Shown in pieces: positions 1-5,086 of a DNA stretch of 5,086 nucleotides. The notes under the pieces are model-generated. The model made no database searches. It worked only from the letters and a program-made list of their open reading frames with translations, and was not told where the DNA came from. A program made the translations under genes and the position numbers. Source of the DNA: an uncultured Caryophanales bacterium (lineage in GTDB: Bacteria > Bacillota_I > Bacilli_A > RFN20 > CAG-826); assembly GCA_946404585.1 (NCBI GenBank), contig CAMJEC010000064.1:1-5086 (forward strand), read 5' to 3'. Numbering within the stretch: the stretch's first letter is position 1; every line of letters begins with the position of its first letter.

Positions 1-1777
1 CTTCTTCCGCGATAGCAAAGCCATCTTCACTTCTAGTTAAGATGTCTAACTTATCAGCGTCTTCTTCATTAGTAACTAAGATGCAGAAGCTCTTTGAACC
101 ATCACGACCAATACGACCTCTTAATTGATGGAGTGAGGCTAAGCCAAAATGCGTCGCATCGTAGATGATCATTGTATTGGCATTTTTAACATCAATACCA
201 ACTTCGACAACTTGGGTGGACACTAAGATTTTAATTTCGCCTTTATAGAATTTATCTAAAACTTGTTCTTTTTCTTCTTGCTTCATTTTGCCATGTAATA
301 ATCCCACAGCGGCTTTATACTTCAAGGCAAATTTTGCAAATAACTGTTCAACAGAGAATCTTCCATCTTCACTGAAGTCAATTAATGGCGCAATAACATA
401 AGCTTGTTTATTGTTGCTAAGAGCATAATCGATAGCCCCAAATATCTTCTCATTTTCACTATTCATGATGACGGTTTTAACATCACGTTTAGTAGCTGGG
501 AATGTATATAAGGTGGAGATATCTAAATCACCATAAAGAGTTAAGGCTAACGAACGAGGAATTGGCGTAGCAGACATCATCAATAAGTCGGCGTGATCGC
601 CCTTACTAGCAAGGGCAATTCTTTGGTTAACGCCAAATCTATGTTGTTCATCAATAACCACTAATCCTAATGATGAATATTGGACATCTTTTGAGAACAA
701 TGCGTGTGTTCCAATAATGATATCGATATAACCTTCTTTTAAATCTTCTTTGATTTGTTTTTTCTCGCTAGCAGGAGTTGAACCTAATAATAAGGCAATC
801 TTAAGTTTTGTATCTTTAAAGAGTTTTAATGCATTAGCGTAATGTTGTCTTGCTAAGGCATCTGTAGGCGCCATTAAAGCGGCTTGATCACCTCTTAAGT
901 GATTGGCGTACATCGCCACAAAGCACACTAAAGTTTTACCTGTACCAACATCACCTTGTAGTAAACGATACATCAGACCATTTTGATTCATATCTTCAAT
1001 AATTTCCTTTGAAGCAGTTAATTGGTCTTCAGTTAATTTATAAGGGAGGGTATCTAAAAATGGTTGGCATATGTCTATATCAATCGGTTCTTTTCTAATT
1101 TTTGATAAAGACTTATTACTTTCTCTGATTAATTGATTTTTAAGTGAGAAAAGTAATGCTTCTTCATATTTTAAATGACGAAGAGCTTGTTGAATTTCTT
1201 GGTAACTATGAGGATGATGAGCCCAGTTAAGAGCTTGTTCTTTATTAACTAAACGATATTTCTTTAAATAATCATAAGGAACTAAAGAGAAGATTTTACC
1301 TTCTAATTGTTTTAAACTCTTCTCCGCGAGATTTGCGAATAAATAGTTTTGGAAATCACGTGGAAGAGAATAAACTGGCTTTAACCTCTCTTCAAGTGGC
1401 ACTTCACCTTTAATCATTTTCATACCATCGACTTCATTTCTTTTAAGATTGAATGTTCCGATGATGGAATATTCTTCATCAATTTTCACCGTTTTAGCGA
1501 GGTATGGTTGATTAAAGAAAACGATTTTATAGTACTTTCTATTTCGACTCATGAAGTCAAAAGTAAGAACGGTCACACTCCTAGAAGGTACCACTCTTGG
1601 AACAGAAATTACCTTGCCTAAAAGAACCACTCTTTGTTTATCTTGGATATTAGTTTCATCGGTATAGGAATAATCATCATAACGATGTGGTAAATGATTA
1701 ATCACATCGTAATATGTGAAAATACCCATTTGTCCTAATAAATAATTCAAACGTGGAGACTTAGTAAGTTTTTCCAT
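1..1777 (-). CDS. recG: ATP-dependent DNA helicase RecG (3' end cut by window)
   Basis: RecG is a cytoplasmic superfamily 2 helicase that remodels stalled replication forks and branch-migrates Holliday junctions during recombination and repair. The frame is open for 592 codons and runs off the window edge; the family is usually about 680 residues, so roughly 80-90 C-terminal residues are missing. Visible domains are an N-terminal OB-fold/wedge region (about 1-230), helicase domain 1 with Walker A GDVGTGKT (275-282), the RecG-type Walker B DEQHRFG (376-382) and motif III MSATPIPRSLALT (401-413), then helicase domain 2 with STQVVEVGIDV (520-530) and motif VI QLRGRIGR (551-558). The ATG at 1777 is the first possible start because an in-frame TAA lies two codons upstream. 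No Shine-Dalgarno precedes it. It follows the hexuronate operon but is separated from it by a terminator and has its own promoter. Several family motifs are altered: no GxGP near the N-terminus, and PTDALARQH where PTEILAEQH is usual. The function call is very secure. Confidence 0.96.
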   Translation of the reverse strand, partial: MEKLTKSPRLNYLLGQMGIFTYYDVINHLPHRYDDYSYTDETNIQDKQRVVLLGKVISVPRVVPSRSVTVLTFDFMSRNRKYYKIVFFNQPYLAKTVKIDEEYSIIGTFNLKRNEVDGMKMIKGEVPLEERLKPVYSLPRDFQNYLFANLAEKSLKQLEGKIFSLVPYDYLKKYRLVNKEQALNWAHHPHSYQEIQQALRHLKYEEALLFSLKNQLIRESNKSLSKIRKEPIDIDICQPFLDTLPYKLTEDQLTASKEIIEDMNQNGLMYRLLQGDVGTGKTLVCFVAMYANHLRGDQAALMAPTDALARQHYANALKLFKDTKLKIALLLGSTPASEKKQIKEDLKEGYIDIIIGTHALFSKDVQYSSLGLVVIDEQHRFGVNQRIALASKGDHADLLMMSATPIPRSLALTLYGDLDISTLYTFPATKRDVKTVIMNSENEKIFGAIDYALSNNKQAYVIAPLIDFSEDGRFSVEQLFAKFALKYKAAVGLLHGKMKQEEKEQVLDKFYKGEIKILVSTQVVEVGIDVKNANTMIIYDATHFGLASLHQLRGRIGRDGSKSFCILVTNEEDADKLDILTRSEDGFAIAEE

Positions 1778-1783
1778 AAATTA

Positions 1784-1812
1784 ATTATGAATAATTATAT
1801 TTCTAATGCCAA
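1784..1812 (-). promoter_or_regulatory. Predicted sigma-A promoter of recG, likely leaderless
   Basis: Read on the minus strand, TTGGCA (1812-1807) matches the -35 consensus at 5 of 6 bases. After exactly 17 bases comes CATAAT (1789-1784), which matches the -10 consensus at 5 of 6. Six bases, TAATTT, then separate the -10 from the recG ATG, so the expected transcription start is the A of the start codon. A second hexamer, a perfect TATAAT at 1799-1794, lies in the spacer but has no good -35 at 16-18 bases. If that one is used, the leader would still be only about 10 bases. This is a prediction from sequence. Confidence 0.6.
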
Positions 1813-1813
1813 T

Positions 1814-1843
1814 AAAAAACCTCATCTTTATCAAGATAAGGTT
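1814..1843 (-). terminator. Intrinsic (rho-independent) terminator of the hexuronate operon
   Basis: On the minus strand an 11-bp stem (AACCTTATCTT pairing with AAGATGAGGTT, one G-U pair) closes a four-base GATA loop and runs straight into a T-tract (six Ts, two of them in the stem). It starts about 20 bases after the kdgK stop codon, the expected place for the end of the operon. In the plus direction the hairpin is not followed by a T-run, so it looks one-directional. It separates sugar-catabolism transcription from recG. Confidence 0.87.
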
Positions 1844-1863
1844 ATTTACTTTAGATGAAAGAA

Positions 1864-2889
1864 TTATCTTTTTACTCGGCCACTAGCGTCCCCATTAGCA
1901 AGAGCTTTAACTTCTTCTAATGATACGAGATTGTAATCACCTTCAATAGAATGTTTCAAACAACTAGCAGCGACAGCAAATTCAATCGCGTCTTGATCTT
2001 TATAAGAATTTCTTAAAGCGTAAATTAAACCCGCACCAAAGGAATCACCACCGCCGACTCTATCGACAATATGAATAGCGTATTTCTTCGAGAAAGAGGC
2101 TTTACCTTCTTTAGCATTGTAAAGCATAGCTGACCAGTTATTATCGTTAGCGGAAATTGATTCTCTTAATGTGATAGCCACATATTTAAAGTTAAATCTT
2201 TGACATAATTGTTCTGCTACTGAAACATAGCCTTCTTTATTTAATTTGCCAGTATTAATATCAGTGTCTTTAGCTTCGATAGCAAAAACATCTTTCGCAT
2301 CTTCTTCGTTAGCGATACAAATATCAACATATTTGCAAAGCTTGCTCATTGTTTCATTAGCTTCTTTATTAGACCATAATTTCTTTCTAAAGTTGAGATC
2401 GCATGAAACGACAATGCCTTTTTCTTTAGCGGCTTTGCAAGCCTCTAAAGTTATTTCCGCTACTTCTTTAGATAAGGCGGGAGTAATACCAGTAAAATGA
2501 AACCAATCGGCATCTTCAAAAATCTTATCCCAATCAAAATCTTCTTTTTTAGCTAAGGCAATCGAAGAATAAGCGCGGTCATAAATGACTTTACTCGGTC
2601 TTTGAGAGGCGCCTTTTTCACAGTAATAGATGCCAACGCGGTTACCACCTCTAACAACGTGAGAAGTGTTAACACCATATTGTCTCAAACTATTAATAGC
2701 CATTTGACCAATTTCATTATTAGGAAGCTTACTAACAAAGCTGACATCTTGATTGTAATTCGCTAAAGAAACAGCAACATTAGCCTCAGCTCCACCAAAG
2801 GTGGCTTCAAATTTGTTTGATTGGATAAATCTTAAATAGCCCTCTGGGGCTAATCTGAGCATTAATTCACCAAATGTGACGACTTTCAT
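1864..2889 (-). CDS. kdgK: 2-keto-3-deoxygluconate kinase (PfkB/ribokinase family)
   Basis: This kinase uses ATP to phosphorylate 2-keto-3-deoxygluconate (KDG) to 2-keto-3-deoxy-6-phosphogluconate (KDPG), the substrate of the aldolase encoded just upstream. It is a complete 341-residue protein, normal for the family. Visible features are the N-terminal substrate-side motif FGGAEANVA (31-39), CDLNFRKKLW (163-172), ANEED (193-197), LRES (241-244), and the C-terminal PfkB signature DRVGGGDSFGAG (276-287), with Asp282 as the expected catalytic base in the anion hole. The tail GDASGRVKR resembles the end of other Gram-positive KDG kinases. The ATG overlaps the eda stop by one base (TAATG), and a strong GGAGGT lies 8 bases upstream inside eda, so the two are probably translationally coupled. 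It is the last gene of the operon, before the terminator at 1843-1814. Another sugar kinase specificity cannot be excluded from family membership alone, but the eda/uxaC neighbours make KDG by far the likeliest substrate. Confidence 0.93.
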   Translation of the reverse strand: MKVVTFGELMLRLAPEGYLRFIQSNKFEATFGGAEANVAVSLANYNQDVSFVSKLPNNEIGQMAINSLRQYGVNTSHVVRGGNRVGIYYCEKGASQRPSKVIYDRAYSSIALAKKEDFDWDKIFEDADWFHFTGITPALSKEVAEITLEACKAAKEKGIVVSCDLNFRKKLWSNKEANETMSKLCKYVDICIANEEDAKDVFAIEAKDTDINTGKLNKEGYVSVAEQLCQRFNFKYVAITLRESISANDNNWSAMLYNAKEGKASFSKKYAIHIVDRVGGGDSFGAGLIYALRNSYKDQDAIEFAVAASCLKHSIEGDYNLVSLEEVKALANGDASGRVKR

Positions 2890-3503
2890 TATTTATTACC
2901 TCCAATAATTTCTAAGGCACGTCTTGTCTTATTTTCAATTTCTAAAGGATTCCCTTTCATCATCCAACTACCACCGACGGCGATAATTTTATTAAACGCT
3001 AAATATTCATTAACATTTTCTTCATTGATGCCACCCGTCACCATCACTTCAATTTGTGGGAAGGCTGAACATATAGCTTTTAAAGTTTTAACACCGCCTA
3101 AATTACTTGCTGGGAAAAACTTCACAACATTAATACCTAAATCAAGCGCTTGCATAATCTCAGTTGGTGTAGCCACTCCTGGAATATAGGGGATATTATG
3201 CTTTTTACATATTGCATCAACATTACTAGATAAACCAGGGCTAACAATGAACTTAGCACCACTTCTAATGGCTTTTTCACATTGTTCAGCGTTAATAACT
3301 GTACCCGCACCAATAAGAGCATCTGGAAACTTTTTAGCAATTAAAGCAAGCGCTTCAGGAGCGCATTCAGTTCTAAAAGTAATTTCTGCAACTGGTAAAC
3401 CACCTTTAACTAAAGCTTCCATTGTTACTAAAGCATCATCAACACTATTAATGACCACAACTGGCACTATTCTATAGTTTTTAATTTGTTCATAAATACT
3501 CAT
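2889..3503 (-). CDS. eda: 2-dehydro-3-deoxy-phosphogluconate (KDPG) aldolase
   Basis: Class I aldolase that cleaves KDPG to pyruvate and glyceraldehyde-3-phosphate, the last step of hexuronate breakdown and of the Entner-Doudoroff pathway. Many members also act on 2-keto-4-hydroxyglutarate. The 204-residue length is typical of this trimeric TIM-barrel family. Key motifs are in order: the catalytic-glutamate segment AEITFRTECA (39-48, Glu40, Arg44), GAGTV (65-69), VSPGL (87-91), PGVATPTE (108-115), the Schiff-base lysine in KFFPAS (Lys128), the phosphate-binding TGGI (156-159) and VGGSWM (176-181). No active-site residue appears to be missing. The start is fixed by AAGGAG 7 bases upstream. The uxaC stop lies only 3 bases before it, and its own stop overlaps the kdgK start. 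A KDPGal-specific activity is possible in principle, but the glucuronate-type neighbours favour KDPG. Confidence 0.95.
   Translation of the reverse strand: MSIYEQIKNYRIVPVVVINSVDDALVTMEALVKGGLPVAEITFRTECAPEALALIAKKFPDALIGAGTVINAEQCEKAIRSGAKFIVSPGLSSNVDAICKKHNIPYIPGVATPTEIMQALDLGINVVKFFPASNLGGVKTLKAICSAFPQIEVMVTGGINEENVNEYLAFNKIIAVGGSWMMKGNPLEIENKTRRALEIIGGNK
2898..2903 (-). promoter_or_regulatory. Ribosome binding site of kdgK, inside the eda C-terminus
   Basis: GGAGGT on the minus strand lies 8 bases before the kdgK ATG. The same six bases are the GGA GGT codons for Gly201-Gly202 of Eda. With the TAATG stop/start overlap, this fixes the kdgK start and points to coupled translation. Confidence 0.88.
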
Positions 3504-3506
3504 GTT

Positions 3507-4841
3507 CTATCTCCTTGTTTCTAATAATTTTTTAATGTTGTTATAGCAAATATCCTTAACAATTTTGCTTGCTTCTATTTGATCGTATTCACCGGCTTCT
3601 ACTTTGTTAGCGACATAACTACAAAGAATTCTTCTAAAGAAATCAAATCGCACATAGCTTGAGAACGATCGAGAATCAGTAAGCATGCCCAAATTAGTGC
3701 CTAAAACAGCATATTCAGCAGTCAAATCAAGGTTTCTTTTAATGCCGTTTAGCGTGTCATTAAACCACCATGCAGCACCGACATAAATATGGCGATAAGC
3801 ACCGCTGATGCACGCTAAAGGAGCAATGGTATTAGGATTTAACGAATAAAGAATAATTGTTGGTCGGTGTTCATCATCTAAACTATCTAAGAACTTAATT
3901 AAAGATTGGTAATTAATTTCACTAGCGATGACATCAAAACCAGCATCAACTCCTACTTTTTGATACATGCTTGTATTGATGTTGCGTGTCACAGCAAAAT
4001 GGAGTTGTACAACAATATTTCTTTTTTGATATTCTTGCATTAAGAAATGTAAAAGATAGCCAAATAAACTGTCTTTTTCTTTTTTATTTAAAGCATCTCT
4101 ATTAATAAATAAATGTTTTGCTTCTTCATCGCTTGCAATATCATTAGGGAAATCTAAAAAGCCATGGTCAGATATCTTACAACCTTTATTAACAAAATAA
4201 TCAAGCCTTGCACATATGGCGTTTTTTAAATCCTCAATGCTTTCGATATTGATATCCGTCAATTTACTTAATTCTTTTAAATAAGCATCATCCAAGGTCA
4301 AGAACTTATCAGGACGGAATGTTGGTCTCACTTTGATACCATCAAAGTCCCCGTGATTATTGAGTTCTTCCAATGGGTCGTTAGTAGTTGCAATATATTC
4401 GACATTGAATTCTTTTAATAAAGATCTCACTGTTTTATTTTTTAATACTTCATTAGCTTTTTTATAAATCTCATGAGCGGTATCTTTATTTAGTGGTTCA
4501 TTAATACCAAAAACTCTTTGTAATTCAAAATGTGTCCAATAATATAAGGGATTACCAATGAGTTTAGGCATAATTTCAGCGTATTTATAAAACTTTTCTT
4601 CATTGCTTGCCTTACCAGTAATGTAATATTCATCAACATCACATAAACGCATTGCTCTCCATTTATAATGATCACCCGCTAGCCAAAGGCTACCGATATT
4701 ATCAAAAGCAGCGTCTTGAGCAATTTTGTCTTGGTCTAAATGACAGTGATAATCAATAATTGGTAAATCTTTAACTTGGTTATATAAGGTGACCGCTATT
4801 TGATTATCTAAAAGAACGTTTTCGTCAAAAAACTTTTTCAT
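3507..4841 (-). CDS. uxaC: Glucuronate (uronate) isomerase
   Basis: UxaC interconverts D-glucuronate and D-fructuronate (and D-galacturonate and D-tagaturonate), the entry step of hexuronate breakdown in the cytoplasm. It is an amidohydrolase-fold TIM-barrel enzyme. The protein begins MKKFFDENVLLDN, the usual UxaC opening, and is 444 residues, somewhat shorter than the roughly 465-475 common in the family. Motifs include the metal-binding HCH in IIDYHCHL (28-35), ATTNDPLEEL (151-160), VRPTFRPDKF (171-180), QLHFAVTRNIN (279-289), LYSLNP (331-336), GAAWWFND (355-362) and GMLTDSRSF (385-393). The ATG at 4841 was chosen over the longer in-frame ATG at 4892, because the extra 17 residues would overlap the end of the upstream gene and lie outside the family's start. 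Only a weak purine run (GTGGTG) precedes it. The upstream stop is one base away (TAATATG), so translation is probably coupled. The family assignment is very secure. Preference for glucuronate over galacturonate is inferred from the neighbouring oxidoreductase. Confidence 0.95.
   Translation of the reverse strand: MKKFFDENVLLDNQIAVTLYNQVKDLPIIDYHCHLDQDKIAQDAAFDNIGSLWLAGDHYKWRAMRLCDVDEYYITGKASNEEKFYKYAEIMPKLIGNPLYYWTHFELQRVFGINEPLNKDTAHEIYKKANEVLKNKTVRSLLKEFNVEYIATTNDPLEELNNHGDFDGIKVRPTFRPDKFLTLDDAYLKELSKLTDINIESIEDLKNAICARLDYFVNKGCKISDHGFLDFPNDIASDEEAKHLFINRDALNKKEKDSLFGYLLHFLMQEYQKRNIVVQLHFAVTRNINTSMYQKVGVDAGFDVIASEINYQSLIKFLDSLDDEHRPTIILYSLNPNTIAPLACISGAYRHIYVGAAWWFNDTLNGIKRNLDLTAEYAVLGTNLGMLTDSRSFSSYVRFDFFRRILCSYVANKVEAGEYDQIEASKIVKDICYNNIKKLLETRR
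3511..3516 (-). promoter_or_regulatory. Ribosome binding site of eda, inside the uxaC C-terminus
   Basis: AAGGAG on the minus strand lies 7 bases before the eda ATG. It is formed from the last codons of uxaC (ACA AGG AGA, then TAG), which encode the terminal Thr-Arg-Arg. It confirms the eda start and implies that ribosomes finishing uxaC reinitiate at eda. Confidence 0.88.
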
Positions 4842-4842
4842 A

Positions 4843-5086
4843 TTAGACACCACTATAGGCATTAAAGCCACCATCAACTGGTATGCAAACACCAGTTACA
4901 AAGCCACTTGCTTCATCACTAGCTAAGAAAAGCAAAGCGCCATATAAATCTTCTGGTTGACCAAATTTCTTCATTGGTGTTGCCGCTAATATTTTGCCTG
5001 TTCTAGCGGTTGGTGAACCGTCTGCGTTATATAAGAGGGCTTGGTTTTGTTTAGCAGCAAAGAAGCCAGGGGCAATAGCGTTAACT
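4843..5086 (-). CDS. uxuB: SDR-family D-mannonate oxidoreductase (fructuronate reductase), C-terminal part
   Basis: Only the last 80 residues are in the window; the Rossmann nucleotide-binding half and the YxxxK active site lie beyond base 5086. The visible part begins VNAIAPGFF, the segment after the SDR active site. It continues with an insert of the form QNQALLYNADGSPTARTGK, then TPMKKFGQPEDL, LLFLASDEASGFVTG and ends PVDGGFNAYSGV. The long insert and the FNAYSGV tail fit the Bacillus UxuB (YjmF) type of D-mannonate oxidoreductase better than KduD or gluconate 5-dehydrogenase, which lack this insert. The enzyme reduces D-fructuronate to D-mannonate with a nicotinamide cofactor, using the product of the next gene, uxaC, which starts one base after this stop. 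The SDR family is certain from what is seen. The exact substrate is a strong inference from the C-terminal pattern and the operon. Confidence 0.83.
   Translation of the reverse strand, partial: VNAIAPGFFAAKQNQALLYNADGSPTARTGKILAATPMKKFGQPEDLYGALLFLASDEASGFVTGVCIPVDGGFNAYSGV

Noticed and set aside
1727..1729. Internal ATG as the recG start (residue 17)
   Set aside because: AGGA lies only 3 bases upstream, too close to serve well as a ribosome binding site. The 16 residues before it still resemble the RecG N-terminal helix, so the ATG at 1777 is preferred.
1794..1799. Perfect TATAAT on the minus strand as the recG -10 box
   Set aside because: No acceptable -35 lies 16-18 bases upstream (only GAGGTT, AGGTTT or GGTTTT), whereas CATAAT five bases further down pairs with TTGGCA at the ideal 17-base spacing. 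It is kept only as an alternative.
2246..2500. Plus-strand open frame of 84 codons
   Set aside because: It lies wholly antisense to kdgK, has no ribosome binding site or recognisable domain, and its residues mirror the codon pattern of the real gene.
3137..3477. Open frames on both strands inside eda (67 and 76 codons)
   Set aside because: These are shadow frames of a clearly conserved aldolase gene. Neither has a motif or its own start signal.
4490..4675. 61-codon minus-strand frame inside uxaC
   Set aside because: It is an alternative frame within the conserved uxaC coding region, with no ribosome binding site and no known family.
1..5086. CRISPR array, tRNA/rRNA gene, insertion sequence, riboswitch or an undescribed system
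   Set aside because: No repeat-spacer pattern, transposase motif, terminal repeat or RNA-gene signature was seen by eye. Coding genes fill all but 86 bases apart from the 1- and 3-base gaps, and all belong to known families.

Overview
The window is AT-rich and every gene reads on the minus strand. Transcription therefore runs from base 5086 towards base 1. It looks chromosomal and comes from a low-GC Gram-positive (Bacillota, possibly a gut or Mollicutes-like Bacilli lineage). This rests on AT-rich codon use, Firmicute-type Shine-Dalgarno sequences, an SDR-type D-mannonate oxidoreductase of the Bacillus kind, and a rather divergent RecG. All 11 tryptophan codons seen are TGG and no gene ends in TGA, so nothing suggests the mycoplasma code (TGA = Trp). 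The exact taxon cannot be fixed from this sequence alone.

Layout in transcription order: (1) 5086-4843, the last 80 residues of an SDR-family D-mannonate oxidoreductase (uxuB type), cut by the window edge; (2) 4841-3507, uxaC, glucuronate/uronate isomerase; (3) 3503-2889, eda, KDPG aldolase; (4) 2889-1864, kdgK, 2-keto-3-deoxygluconate kinase; (5) 1843-1814, an intrinsic terminator closing this operon; (6) 1812-1784, a promoter for the next gene; (7) 1777-1, recG, the branch-migration helicase, cut at its 3' end. The only real intergenic stretch is 86 bases (1778-1863). There is no gene-free stretch above 300 bases.

The four sugar genes form one tight operon, with junctions of +1, +3 and -1 bases. 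They encode most of the hexuronate (Ashwell) route. UxaC turns D-glucuronate into D-fructuronate, and the SDR oxidoreductase reduces this to D-mannonate. Mannonate dehydratase (UxuA, not in the window) would give 2-keto-3-deoxygluconate. KdgK phosphorylates that to KDPG, and Eda splits KDPG to pyruvate and glyceraldehyde-3-phosphate. A transporter, regulator and uxuA are expected upstream, beyond base 5086.

No mobile element, CRISPR array, RNA gene or undescribed system is visible. The most interesting detail is the recG start. A good -35/-10 pair places the predicted transcription start on the A of the recG ATG, which implies a leaderless mRNA, and the -35 box lies directly against the T-tract of the preceding terminator.
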